DNA of 64,000 nt, taken from positions 3,372,278 through 3,436,277 of the forward strand of contig JAUPFP010000023.1 of the NCBI GenBank assembly GCA_036925085.1, read 5' to 3'. The notes under the pieces were generated by a model. The model saw only the letters and a program-made list of their open reading frames with translations, made no database searches and was not told where the DNA came from. This document shows, in pieces, positions 50,801-63,431 of this stretch. The stretch is from Brachycybe producta. Lineage: Eukaryota; Arthropoda; Diplopoda; Playtdesmida; Andrognathidae. The number at the start of each line of letters is the position of its first letter. Position 1 is the first letter of the stretch. The position numbers and the translations under genes were made by a program.

Positions 50801-53713
50801 AGTGGCCACGTCTCAATGGTTTTGGCACTTCCTACGAAACGAGCGTAACCGTTCCCTTTCTCGGTTAGCAAAGTATGGTTCGGTTCTCCATTTTTCAGTG
50901 TTCCGTAAACGAAAAGTCTATGCACGACCATCTATAGAAGAAAAAGAGATAGAAATATAATATTAGGCAACTAAATGCAAAAAAAAAAAATACAATACAC
51001 CTCTTATAAGCAATTGTTACAAACTAAAAATAAAGTTTTATAAAAATTAGATTTATTTAAGTTTGGTTTTAAAGTGTGAACAAGTCTCAAACTCTGATTA
51101 TTCTACTCTTCAGGGGAGTAAAAAATTAAGAGAAACTTGAATGTGTTTCGGAAACTATAAAAAAATTATTCAAATCAGCTGTTTCTAAACAAAAATCTCA
51201 ACGAAATTAAAAATAATATAAATATAAATTTTGTTTAAATTATCAATTTTAAAATAAACTATTCAGTTAATTATTTTAATATTATATTTTTAAAGCAAAA
51301 CTGTGAATCGAACATTGGGGTATTAAAATAAGTAAATCTTAGAAGATGAAATTTTTTTTTTCATATTTTTTTTAAATCGGAATTAGAGAAAATTTCAATT
51401 TGTTTCTAATAAAAATTGGAAAAGAATTATAAAGTAAAATATTATATAAAATCTTCTTTCGTAAGTCGAAACTTACTTTTGTTATTTGTTGTTGATACTC
51501 AAGTAAGCTCTCAAATGAATTGAATGAAGATTTAAAGCAATTTTATCTCGATATATAATATATATATATATATAATAGTTTCAGGATATACAAATTAATT
51601 TCTCAACTTTGAAGGAAAAATTGAAAATGAAAACTTTCCTTGCCGTAGAAATCGAAAATGAGTCAAAAATTGCTTTGTGATATACTGTATGTGTTAGTAT
51701 TATTTTATAGCAGGATAATCATTTTTATCTTCCCCATGGAAATTACATTGTATAGTATATATTATAATCAAAAGTGAGAGGTAGAAGGTGATAATTTCTC
51801 ACGCTATCTAATTCGGGGGGGGGGGGGGGGGGGGGATAGGCAACTTGTGGCTCTTCTGAGATTTTTTTTCTTCTTCTTGGTAACAAATTTATCACAAATT
51901 AAACAATGTTGTAAACGAATTTCCATAGTTTTTCTATTTGTTTTAACAACTGCCCCTGTGTTTTAACACTATACTCACAATTACTTCTTATAAGGAATTT
52001 ATTTTCTCTTAAATACCTGAGACCTGATTACATAATATAAACAAATGTGACCATTATACCTTATGATGTCATTGCTTATGATCTATCATTTTATGACTTT
52101 CATATTATTGCTTTACTACACTCAATGGCAGCTAAAAAAAATATTATACACATCTGACAATATTTGTCATATAATACTTTTGTCGTTTTATAATTTGCTT
52201 TTGTGACTGTCACAAGGTTAGACATGACAGTCATTATTTTTATGTAATGGTCTCCTGAATAGAAAGATAGACAAGCTTTATAACAACTATTTTAATTTAT
52301 GAGGCAATTTATGTTAATTGAATTTTGTAGTGAAACATAATTAAAGACATAAAACGGAACTTTTGAAAAACTTGGATATTTTCAGGAGCCAGACACAAAA
52401 TTAACATAATAAAAATGCAAATTATTGTGACTCCTAGATACTTTGAGATATTGTGGCGCCTGGTGTTTGCCTTTTTCATTTAAATCAATAAGAAAATTAA
52501 AAATAATTACGTCAGTTTTTTTTTATTTATTGTATAAAGTCATAAGTAATGAGAATTAGAAATATATTATAAAAAATATATGTACAAACTTGACTAAAAT
52601 TGTGACTTTTTGAGGTCCCAAAAAAAAATTAGGGGCCCTAGGTGGGTACGAATGTCACATTACAGTAAATTGCTAATAATCTTAAAACTGTTACAAAACA
52701 TTTATTAGACAAAAAATTTATACTGTTACAGGTGTAGCATATATTTCTGACTGTCACTGACTGGCGTATAGCATGATATATGATTGTCATATAATGATAG
52801 ATAATTTGAATCTGGAAAATTACTCTGCAGGCAGCCCAAAGGGCCTGTGACAGAAGGATTATTTAGTCCAAAAGAATTATAAGTAATATTCACATAACAA
52901 ATTATGATTATCACAATTTCGTGAAATTTTTTCTTTTTTTTGGATAATGAGGCAAGAAATCTTAAAGATAATCTTGTAGATAAAAATGATTTTGATTTGT
53001 AATTTCTCATATTTATTAAGTTGTGATCTTGAAAGAATCGATTCAATTATATTTATTATAGTTTACAATATATTAAATTTCTGTATAGGGCCTGCAAGTA
53101 TTTTATTATGTTAATTTTTGTTGTAATTCCTGAAAATTTTTAAATATTTTATAACTTTCTTTTTTCTTGTGACAAAAAAAATGGCTTTTTTTTTGCAAAA
53201 AAAGGTTGCCAACCCTTTGATTTTAATCTTATTCTGATTGGTATGTTTATTTATTTATTATTATACATTGTAGGTGGTTTGACGTAATCGTCATAGTTGT
53301 GTGTAAGTACATTTTGTAATATATGTTTAGTGATGGTACGTTTGACACATGGTTCATTAATTTTATATGTACGTCATTTTTTATGTTTGTTTCCTTATGC
53401 AGGAAACTCAGTGGATGCTACAAACACGGTTAAAAAAAATTGGACTTCCCATTGAAGGTCAGTCTTCTTAAAAGTTTTTAGCCTCCTTTCTTATATTTCA
53501 TGAATGATATCTTTAAAAAAAATTGTACTTTTTTGCTTCAATGTAGTATCTAATTGCAGGATTATTGCTCAATGCAACAAACAGTTTCAGAAAAGAGAGA
53601 GAGAGAGACTCCAGTGTTCGTGAGTTTGCTCTTGAACGGATTTACGAACAGGTGGTTGGTTTTTCACATCATCAAGGAAAAAAGTGTAAAGGAGGAATTA
53701 AGAGAGTGAAAAA

Positions 53714-53717
<4 letters not shown>
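22768..53717 (+). CDS. Unidentified small gene X, four exons around a 30-kb intron (tentative)
   Basis: Proposed exons: ATG 22768-22770 with donor GTAAGA; 22862-22885 (EQNIQEKL) with acceptor TTTCAG and donor GTAAGT; 53403-53457 (ETQWMLQTRL, KKIGLPIE) with acceptor TTATGCAG; 53560-53717 (LLLNATNSFRKE...SSVREFALERIYEQVV...KRVKK, TGA). Every junction keeps phase and the joined frame is 79 residues with no internal stop; its amphipathic, Leu/Glu/Arg-rich makeup looks like protein. The TGA overlaps the xylulokinase ATG as ATGA within the same exon, so X would be the upstream cistron, or a long upstream reading frame, of the XYLB transcript. I do not recognise the family. The link over 30 kb is inference: the two exon pairs could belong to different transcripts, and the right-hand pair alone could be 5'UTR exons. 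Confidence 0.35.
23102..23308. mobile_element. MITE of the ACAGGCATTTAGAAATCGGG family, copy 2
   Basis: ACAGGCATTTATAAATCGGG with GTTAGCTCCGCCCTTTTTAT, and the mirror image ending CGATTTCGAAATGCCTGT. Flanks GATAATCG and GATAATTG are a diverged duplication. Same family as 10766-10975. Confidence 0.75.
23534..24433. mobile_element. TTAA-flanked non-autonomous DNA element holding three ~192-base direct repeats
   Basis: Short inverted ends GAGCCTAGAT (23534-23543) and ATCTAGGCTC (24424-24433), each next to TTAA (23530-23533 and 24434-24437). TTAA on both sides is what piggyBac-type insertion leaves. Inside, a block containing TTTTGAAAAGGTCCTTCTAT, CTCCATGTTAAGTCCCATAG and TTGGCTTCACGATGTT repeats three times with a period of about 192 (about 23700-24290). 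No transposase frame is visible. The other units do not have it. Confidence 0.6.
24438..25630. repeat. Foldback-derived and unit-specific repeats left of GGACT copy 1
   Basis: 24440-24830 contains several arms of the AGAAACTAGAA family, including TTGAGCTACCCTTCTAGTTT near 24740. 25030-25350 is a block with repeated GGC(G/A)TTTACAACG(T) motifs, conserved in units 1-4 (31030, 36500, 45860) and able to fold. A 73-75-residue frame crosses it but differs at its end between units, so I do not call it coding. Confidence 0.5.
25632..25746. repeat. 115-base inverted-repeat element just 3' of GGACT copy 1
   Basis: Starts GCGACTTTTAGTG and ends CACTAAAAGTCGC (13-base perfect inverted ends), with inner GTGGTC/GACCAC arms. 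It lies about 30 bases past the stop codon, so it would form a hairpin in the mRNA 3'UTR. Present after copies 1-4 (near 31709, 37182, 46544), absent after copy 5. Confidence 0.65.
25775..26287 (-). CDS. GGACT: Gamma-glutamylaminecyclotransferase, copy 1
   Basis: Coding exons 26287-26099 and 26017-25775 join in phase 0 to 143 residues (human GGACT 153). Motifs: substrate-loop VYGTLK at 8-13 (human VYGTLKRGQPNH; here VYGTLKNEEPNH), WPLVIASKFNVPFL (human YPLVIAGEHNIPWL), VGEIYEID, the catalytic-Glu block ELECHPDLYER (human FESCPALYQR), and C-terminal DNYSSYGDHGLRY (human DSYDSEGPHGLRY). The family frees lysine and 5-oxoproline from gamma-glutamyl-epsilon-lysine left by breakdown of transglutaminase cross-links. 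The acceptor CTTCCAG directly precedes the ATG, and a 5'UTR exon with donor at 26950 lies beyond a TATATATA run at 27048-27056, giving an intron of about 660 bases that contains a MITE. First of five tandem copies on this strand. Confidence 0.9.
26368..26532. mobile_element. AGAAACTAGAA foldback MITE in the 5'UTR intron of GGACT copy 1
   Basis: TTTTAGAAAACTAGAAAGGT...GTTGATATAGTTTAAAATA mirrored by AAAATATCAGCATGAAAATG...CCGTTCTAGTTTTTAACACA. The same insertion is at the same place in copies 2, 3 and 4 (about 32447, 37936, 47297), so it predates the duplications. I do not see it in copy 5. Confidence 0.65.
26950..27060 (-). promoter_or_regulatory. Promoter and 5'UTR exon of GGACT copy 1
   Basis: Minus-strand TATA-like run at 27048-27056 lies about 100 bases before a GTAAGT donor (exon end 26950). 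Between them is a conserved leader (ATTTGAGAGCTTACTTGAG, then CAACAACAAACAAC). The same arrangement is kept in copies 2 (donor 33079), 3 (38566), 4 (47941) and, with changes, 5 (51476). Confidence 0.5.
27889..28725. mobile_element. Solo LTR A in unit 2
   Basis: TGTGACACCCTG...GCCGCGTCACA with inverted TGTGAC/GTCACA ends, flanked by CCTT on both sides (27885-27888 and 28726-28729). The empty site CTACC(C)TTTCTAG is seen in unit 3 near 34558, which confirms an insertion. Length about 837, with no internal region; size and a 4-base duplication suit a Ty3/Gypsy LTR left by LTR-LTR recombination. Not related in sequence to the Gypsy element at 1-9189 as far as I can see. Confidence 0.75.
28726..29230. 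other. Unit 2 sequence between the two solo LTRs
   Basis: Conserved unit sequence (TTCTTGTAAATCCAGGTTTG; GTACACACCTGATAATTTAA) also found in units 3 (34560-35010) and 4 (40320-40798). No gene seen. Confidence 0.55.
29231..30162 (+). mobile_element. Solo LTR B in unit 2
   Basis: TGACACCCCCTGCAC...ACAGGGTTACA, about 932 bases, with ATAATA on both sides (29225-29230 and 30163-30168). Unit 3 has the empty site (ATTAATAATAAAGTC near 35624). Inside are a TATA-like AAGTATAAAAACC near 29687 followed about 100 bases on by AAATAAA near 29791, which suits an LTR read on the plus strand. Open frames inside are not conserved protein. Superfamily unassigned (Gypsy or BEL/Pao). Confidence 0.72.
30163..31700. 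repeat. Unit 2 right part, no gene seen
   Basis: Contains the repeated GAAATATTTCACATGACATG block (30470-30900) and the GTTTACAACG block (31030-31350), both shared by the other units. A 75-residue frame at 31126-31353 is the unit 2 version of the frame in unit 1. Confidence 0.5.
31854..32366 (-). CDS. GGACT: Gamma-glutamylaminecyclotransferase, copy 2
   Basis: Coding exons 32366-32178 and 32096-31854; 143 residues. The protein is identical to copy 1. The acceptor before the ATG reads CTTCTATAG here, where copy 1 has CTTCCAG. The 5'UTR exon ends at 33080 with donor GTAAGT. The 3' inverted-repeat element is present. Both key motifs, VYGTLK and ELECHPDLYER, are intact. Confidence 0.9.
33927..34455 (+). 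repeat. GTGGGGTAACCCG repeat, copy 2 (long form)
   Basis: As copy 1 but with an extra foldback block at 33964-34106, ACAGGCAATTGTGCCCAGCA to TGCTGGGCACAATTGCCTGT, plus about 80 more bases before GCGCATGCGCGTCGTTTG. Ends AGACCTGGCTTAATATATAT. Confidence 0.7.
35014..35568 (+). repeat. GTGGGGTAACCCG repeat, copy 3 (long form)
   Basis: Long form with the inner foldback at 35051-35192. Inserted in ATATAAATACTA of unit 3; the corresponding place in units 2 and 4 has none. Confidence 0.7.
35569..37180. repeat. Unit 3 right part, no gene seen
   Basis: Same GAAATATTTCACATGACATG and GTTTACAACG blocks as unit 2. No supported gene. Confidence 0.5.
37331..37853 (-). CDS. GGACT: Gamma-glutamylaminecyclotransferase, copy 3
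   Basis: Coding exons 37853-37665 and 37573-37331; 143 residues. Differs from copies 1, 2 and 4 by one residue (LTDNSGDV for LTDDSGDV). Acceptor CTTCTATAG before the ATG as in copy 2; the intron between coding exons has an extra TTTTTCATTTTTA-type stretch shared with copies 4 and 5. 5'UTR exon end 38567. Catalytic motifs intact. Confidence 0.9.
39499..40314. mobile_element. Solo LTR A in unit 4
   Basis: Counterpart of 27889-28725 at the same site, so it was copied with the unit. Slightly less complete at its left end. Confidence 0.72.
40799..41728 (+). mobile_element. Solo LTR B in unit 4
   Basis: Counterpart of 29231-30162 at the same site with the same ATAATA flanks. The two copies differ at scattered positions, so the duplication is recent but not brand new. 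Confidence 0.72.
42221..45114 (-). mobile_element. RTE-like LINE, nearly full length, frame-broken
   Basis: Read on the minus strand from about 45114 to 42221. The apurinic-type endonuclease comes first (TWNIGSLTGKTREL, CLQETRWKGD, GGDFNGHVG, SQIDLFMI, GQHRLVVLDL), then the reverse transcriptase (PDGIPVEVWK, PIFKGKGD, FGFMPGKST, VFIDLEKAYDRV, FADDIVLVGES) and a C-terminal RWFGHVLR block. The 3' end is an ATGATGATGA tail, typical of RTE. It splits unit 4 inside CATTTTTGAA|TAAATGG, intact in the other units, with almost no target duplication. The frame changes near 44150, 43790 and 43230 (44126-45034, 43779-44174, 43216-43806, 42356-43243), so three frameshifts leave it inactive. The first in-frame residues run to the left edge of the element, so the 5' end is probably slightly truncated. 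Confidence 0.9.
45228..45610 (-). repeat. GTGGGGTAACCCG repeat, copy 4 (short form, reversed)
   Basis: Reads on the minus strand from CTAGTGGGGTAACCCGTCAT (45612 leftward) to ACAGACCTGGCAAAATATAT. Short form like copy 1. Inserted into the TAATTATATATACTATTAG site of unit 4. Confidence 0.7.
45611..46540. repeat. Unit 4 right part, no gene seen
   Basis: TTCATGAAATTGCCCTTCAC and GTTTACAACG blocks as in units 2 and 3. Confidence 0.5.
46694..47216 (-). CDS. GGACT: Gamma-glutamylaminecyclotransferase, copy 4
   Basis: Coding exons 47216-47028 and 46936-46694; 143 residues, the same protein as copies 1 and 2. The acceptor before the ATG is CTTCCAG as in copy 1, while the intron between coding exons matches copy 3, so the copy is a mosaic of copy-1-like and copy-3-like segments. 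5'UTR exon end 47942. Upstream is a long AT dinucleotide run. Confidence 0.9.
47736..47806. repeat. AT dinucleotide microsatellite upstream of GGACT copy 4
   Basis: About 70 bases of nearly pure TA repeats. The matching place in copies 2 and 3 has only a TATATATATA of about 10-14 bases. Confidence 0.9.
49023..49585 (+). repeat. GTGGGGTAACCCG repeat, copy 5 (long form)
   Basis: Long form with inner foldback at about 49060-49202 (ACAGGCAATTGTGCCCAGCA to ACAGTTGCCTGT). Ends GACCTGGCTTAATATATATA. Confidence 0.7.
50405..50931 (-). CDS. GGACT: Gamma-glutamylaminecyclotransferase, copy 5 (most diverged)
   Basis: Coding exons 50931-50743 and 50647-50405; 143 residues. About 13 residues differ from copies 1-4 (for example KNGEPNHTLL for KNEEPNHNLL, KTIETWPLV for KTVDKWPLV, LELPYIDNY for LEMPFIDNY, end RYVKQ for RYSKQ). 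VYGTLK and ELECHPDFYER remain, so it should be active. Changes are conservative and the frame is clean. It lacks the 3' inverted-repeat element and the 5'-intron MITE of copies 1-4, so it may represent the older state of the locus. The 5'UTR exon donor is GTAAGT, with exon end 51477. Confidence 0.88.
51721..53402. other. Intergenic or X-intron sequence with a 21-base G run
   Basis: An uninterrupted run of 21 G at 51815-51835. 52040-52250 is the relative of the repeat at 11220-11480. No convincing coding exon; a short AG...GT-bounded stretch near 53273-53302 is noted but unsupported. Confidence 0.5.
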
Positions 53718-58754
<5,037 letters not shown>

Positions 58755-59779
58755 GAAATAATTTGACTTGAAAACATTTTTTTTATTAAACAAATTATAT
58801 TTTTACATAGAAAAGATTTTAGATAATATATTTTTTATTCTTTTATTGTGTCATCAATTCAATAGTATGAAATTACTACGAATATTTTACATATTATGGT
58901 ATTTGTGTCCTCATTTGGACAAATGAAAGAAAAAAATAATAAAATTTTAATTTGAAGAACTATTCAAGAATTAATTAAGCGTTTTATTAAATTTTTATGT
59001 TCCATTTTAATTAGACATTGTTGTGTGCTGTAGAAAAATATTTTGCATTTTTTATTGGCTTTTGTGTTCTAATTGCATAAAATGCACAATTTCCAACAAA
59101 AAAAAAATGTGCAATTTTTGAATTTTTATTTATGGAATACAGAAGTTTTGACCTTATAATAATTTACAGTGTAATATTATGTATTCACCACTGTGATCTT
59201 ATTCTTGATTCCATGATTAAGGCCAAAACTTTGCATAAAATGGACAAAATGCTTAATGGAAGTACCAACCCCTTTTGGGTACACTTATTATACCCAATGT
59301 GAAATAATAATTAGTTTAATCTAAAATAGAAATGCATACAAGCATAAATTGCATTTATAATTTATTTTGGAAATATGTCTAGAGTTGCTTAATTGCACTT
59401 TTTGTCTACAAAAGATTTCTTGAAACGTTGAAACGTTTGATTTAGACAGTTTCTGAATACTTGTAGGTATTAATTGCTTGAAACAATTAATTATGTTGTT
59501 GCTATAAACCAGTGATTCCCAAAGGGTGTGCCATATGGCACACTAATGTTCTATGAGTTTAGCTGAGTGTACTGTGATATTTTTGTATGTTATATTGATT
59601 GAATGTGTTATAATATAATATTTAAATATATTTTGACATTATTCAAAAAAGCTAAATAAAGGAAAAAACGTCCTGTTTAACACTTTTTCACTAAACCAGT
59701 GGTTTTCAAATGGTGTCCTGGGGTACACTAGTATGCCGTGAGCAAAAAAAAAAAAGCTTGGGAACCACTGCTATGTTTT
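58755..59779. other. XYLB 3' flank, no gene seen
   Basis: AT-rich. Beyond the poly(A) signal, two segments near 59505-59545 and 59690-59770 both read like CCAGTG(G)TT(T)TC(A)AAA plus GTGCC, partly inverted to each other (GGGAACCACTG), probably an old MITE. Confidence 0.45.
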
Positions 59780-59986
59780 ACAGGCAATTAGAAAACGGGA
59801 TGAACATATTAGTTGGCCCCGCCCTTTTTATGATGAACGGCAACTTCTAATTGGTTTGTTGTGTGGTCCGACGTTGGAAAGGTCGGAACATGTGACGTCA
59901 GACTACATAACCAACCAATTTGAAGTTGCTTTCGTCATAAAAAGGGCGGAGCCAACTTCTGTTCATCCCGTTTTCTAATTGCCTGT
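59780..59986. mobile_element. MITE of the ACAGGCA family, copy 3
   Basis: ACAGGCAATTAGAAAACGGG with GTTGGCCCCGCCCTTTTTAT, mirrored at the right end (CCCGTTTTCTAATTGCCTGT). Both flanks contain TATGTTTT, likely the target duplication. Same arms as 10766-10975 and 23102-23308. Confidence 0.75.
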
Positions 59987-60006
59987 ATGTTTTTATAAGC
60001 AATATA

Positions 60007-60150
60007 CAGTAAAACCTGGATAAAACGGAATCCTATATGGTTCCAATTTTTTTCTTTTCTAACAGTTTTCCGTTATATAAAGGTATTTAAAACACAAACG
60101 TAATAGGTTAAGTTCCCAGATTTTTTTCCCGTTTTATCTAGGGTTTACTG
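60007..60150. mobile_element. Tc1/mariner-pogo type MITE, TA target site
   Basis: Inverted ends CAGTAAAACCTGGATAAAAC and GTTTTATCTAGGGTTTACTG with TA on both sides (60005-60006, 60151-60152). 144 bases, non-coding. Confidence 0.75.
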
Positions 60151-60386
60151 TATAATATTTTTTATTTGTATAAAACTTTTAAGTTTTCTTTCTTATTTTT
60201 TTTTTGGGGGGTGGGCTTTTTTTCTAATTGCGTAAAATGCAAATTTTCTATAAAAAAAAAACAATTTGCATTTGTCTTAAATTTTTATTTTCCTAAATGT
60301 TTTAGTCAAAGGGGCTTTGGCACACGAACCACTTTTAAGTGATCTAATTCGACTGCAAAATGTAGTCAGCGTGTCGCTCATGCATA

Positions 60387-60414
60387 GCCACCTTATATTA
60401 TTATATAAGGTGGC
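60387..60414. other. 28-base palindrome GCCACCTTATAT...ATATAAGGTGGC
   Basis: Two 12-base perfect inverted arms around a TATT centre, about 490 bases before the ATG at 60903. A second GCCACCTT occurs at 60459. It could be a binding site or hairpin in the promoter of the following gene, or the core of an old element. Confidence 0.6.
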
Positions 60415-60902
60415 AATGGCTCATGTTTATAGATCCAGCGTCTTTTCAATAGAGGTCGCCACCTTCTCAAAGAATATAGCTATGGTTACACAACTAATCT
60501 TGTCTGCATTGCCTATGGGAGTTTTCTGCTTCTTTTTTCACCGTCACTTTCGCTCACACATTACGTATTGTTAACGCAATGGGTTGTTTATTTTTATCAC
60601 GTCTAACTTAAAAAAGTGCGTATAATATTAATATTATAGGCCTGCAAAGGAGCAACACTGCATCGGAAGAGGCAGCAGCTAAACATATAAACAACCTTCC
60701 TTTTTGTATTTACACTTTAAAAGCGCGGTTTAACAAAAGCAAGAGCACAGCTTATTTGTTGTTTCTGCATTTGTTTGTTTAATTGACATTTATTCCATCT
60801 GAGTGCTGCTAATCCGTTATTATAATTTTATTATATTGTATTACAAATATAATAATTTATAACAAGAATTCTAATAGGGAATAGCATTATTATTATTATA
60901 TC

Positions 60903-61030
60903 ATGGCTGAGGCACGCAGTGCAGTGGCCGAATTAAGGCTAATGAGGGATTTAGATGAACGTAAACCAACATGGAAAGATGTTTTCTACAGTTTAAGGAA
61001 ATCTGGATTTCGACGTTATTATAGGATAAG
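60903..61030 (+). CDS. Probable first coding exon of an unidentified gene (partial)
   Basis: ATG followed by 42 open codons (MAEARSAVAELRLMRDLDER, KPTWKDVFYSLRKSGFRRYY) ending at a GTGAGA donor at 61031, phase 2. The composition is protein-like and unlike the surrounding repeats; codon use resembles the CDK2 and XYLB exons. The following 3 kb shows no matching exon, so the rest lies beyond the window. I do not recognise the family. It could instead be a chance frame; the strong donor and the upstream GC-richer stretch argue for a real start. Confidence 0.5.
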
Positions 61031-61502
61031 GTGAGATAAAAAGTCCTTTTTTTCCATTGGGAATTATTTTTGAGTCATACGGAGGGTATTTTGTATGGTC
61101 ATTGTGATCGTTTATTGACTCGGTCTAAATCGAGTATGTATTTTTTTTTTAATCATATGTTTGCTTTTAGTGTATTGTTTATTTGTGCATTTCGTGCATC
61201 TTAACGATCAATGTTTTACTTGCCAAAAAAAGAAAAAAAAAAAGGTTATGGGTGTTTTTTAAAGTTGCGGACAAAAAAGACACGCTAAATTTCTTCTTTT
61301 ATTTAGTTTCTGTTACAATTAATTATGGAGGATTTATTATTAGAGAGAGAGAGAAAGAAAAAAAATCATAAATATGTAACTGACCTATCTTATGATAATA
61401 CTGATTATTAATTTATGATTTTATTATTTTATGAGGGTTTAGTATTTCCAGAAAACATTGCAATTGTTATTGGTTTTTTTTTAAATATCTTTGGATTTTG
61501 AC

Positions 61503-61785
61503 AATGCATTTTGCAAGTTGCATTTGGATTCATGTCGCTCTGCCACAGGCCTTTTTTTTTGGCAGTTTTCAGAGTATTTTTTTTAAAATTCAAATCTATT
61601 TTGTTAGAAAAAGCTGATGGCAGTCACAAAGTTATGATATGTACCTTTAGGTTTAAAAAAACAAACAATTCATGCATTTTGCAAGCTGCATTTGGACTCC
61701 TCTCCTTCTGCCATAGGCCTTTTTGGCCTTGTTGTCAAATATTTTGTTGTTAGAAAAGCTAATGGCAGTCACAAAGTTATAATAA
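61503..61785. repeat. Two direct copies of an ~165-base block
   Basis: CATTTTGCAAG(T/C)TGCATTTGGA, CTCTGCCACAGGCCTTTTT and GATGGCAGTCACAAAGTTAT occur at 61503-61640 and, with changes, at 61674-61785. Short open frames across them are not supported. Confidence 0.6.
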
Positions 61786-62348
61786 CACATGTGGCGGTAT
61801 TTGTCATATAATGACTGTTTCTATCATTTACATAAGTGATTATTACAAGCTGTTATGAGCTATCTTAGCTAGATATAACAATTGACTAGTCATATGACTC
61901 TCTCTCTCTCTCTCCCTCTCCTCCTTTTCTTGGTTTTAATCTGCGTTTTAAAATTTTACAACACTTTATACCTACCTTGCTACACTTAAAAACTAAAATT
62001 GCATTCAAGTTAAATGTGTTTTTAAAGTCGAATTATACGGAGTTCAGTTAAGGACATGAACAAGATAAAAAATTAACGTTATTACTGAGTATCTGAACAA
62101 AATGGAAAATTGGAAATATTAAATCGATAATCTTATATGGAAATAATAAATGAATAAATTGAATTTTGACATTTTGTTTGTTTTTGTCTTTAACATGGTT
62201 TCTGTAGAACGTGTATATTTAAATGTATTTAACTTATTAAAGGAATATTTAAAGACAAAAATGAAAGTGTTTTAGAAAGCGGAAGAATTAACTGAATCAG
62301 ATAACGTGTGACAAACTAGTAGATTGTAGATAACAGTATGTTGATAAT
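61786..62348. other. Intron-like sequence, no gene seen
   Basis: AT-rich, with a TC microsatellite at about 61894-61920 and a fragment of the 11220-type repeat (ATATGACTCTC region). Confidence 0.4.
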
Positions 62349-62735
62349 GAACAAATTTCAAAAATGAATAAATTTTAGTTTTTTTTGGTCATTTTTTCGT
62401 TCAAAATGAAACAAAATATTGCTATTTTAAGGTTTTATTTTGAACAAATTTCAAAAATGAATACATTTTACAGTTTTTTTGGTCATTTTTTCGTTCAAAA
62501 TGAAACAAAATATTGCTATTTTAAGGTTTTATTTTGAACAAATTTCAAAAATGAATAAATTTTAGTTTTTTTTTTGGTCATTTTTTCGTTCAAAATGAAA
62601 CAAAATATTGCTATTTTAAGGTTTTATTTTGAACAAATTTTAAAAATGAATAAATTTTACAGTTTTTTTTGGTCATTTTTTCGTTCAAAATGAAACAATA
62701 TATTGCTATTTAAGGTTTTATTTTTTTTTTAAGTT
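62349..62735. repeat. Four tandem copies of a ~94-base unit
   Basis: Units start GAACAAATTTCAAAAATGAA at 62349, 62442, 62536 and 62631 and run through GGTCATTTTTTCGTTCAAAA and CAAAATATTGCTATTTTAAG. They are nearly identical apart from T-run length, so the array is recent. Confidence 0.9.
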
Positions 62736-63431
62736 ATGAACATGAAATTTATTTACTCTTCTAGTTTCTTAAAATTTATTCAAGTTATTTGTTAATTAAT
62801 ATTGGTACTATAGAGACATGCAAAATTGAACAGAGGGACACCTTTTTTTTAAATTTAGGCCAAAGTCTATTTATAACACGTCTTAATTTGGTCTTAATTT
62901 CACATACAACTTAACCTTACATATTATTTTTTTAAATATTTCATAATTTATATAAAATTGGAATATTTAGATCAATGTTAGTTACATATATTTTAAAAAA
63001 ACAAAATTACTTCATTCGATTACATATATATATATTTATTATTGACCTTATTTCTGAAGATCGATTGTCGTCTTGGTGTTTTTTTTTTGTTATAACCGGT
63101 TATTATTATAATTATTAAATATCGACCTTCACTTAGTTTTCTTTTACTATTATTATTATTATTATTATTATTGAAAACTCGATTTCAATTGATTTTTTTA
63201 AAAGGTAAAGTTCACAACTTCTTGTTAGAAATTTGCTGAAAGCGGGTTCAGGTAACTTAAAAATTCGAAGTTTGTTAGAAACTAGAAGAGTAGGCCAAGT
63301 TCAGTACGTTGTTACAAAATTATTTTCATTTATTATTGTGACAACTGACAAATTATCTATTAAAAAGTGTAATAAACAGTCTTCGAACTCTTCAGAAGGG
63401 AGCAGCAAAATTAAAGGAAACTTTTAAATAG
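62736..63431. other. Non-coding sequence with single foldback arms
   Basis: TTCTAGTTTCTTAAAATTTA near 62760 and GTTAGAAACTAGAAGAGTA near 63277 are arms of the AGAAACTAGAA family. An ATT microsatellite is near 63148-63172. No gene seen. Confidence 0.45.

Larger units (their letters stand above)
48275..51720. repeat. Tandem unit 5 of 5, shortened and diverged
   Basis: Starts TTTTCCCGCGCTTTTTATAA, then jumps within about 40 bases straight to the GAAATATTTCACATGAGATG block that in other units lies some 3 kb downstream; the X exon 1 region and the following 3 kb are missing. 48800-49020 and 49590-50080 are mostly unlike other units. It ends after the GGACT copy 5 promoter. Confidence 0.75.

Noticed and set aside
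53268-53305. Possible tiny exon between TTGTAG and GTGTAAGT
   Set aside because: It would disturb the phase of the X frame or bring a stop, and nothing else supports it.
62349-62735. Regular repeats that could suggest a CRISPR array
   Set aside because: Units are contiguous with no unique spacers, and the genome is eukaryotic.
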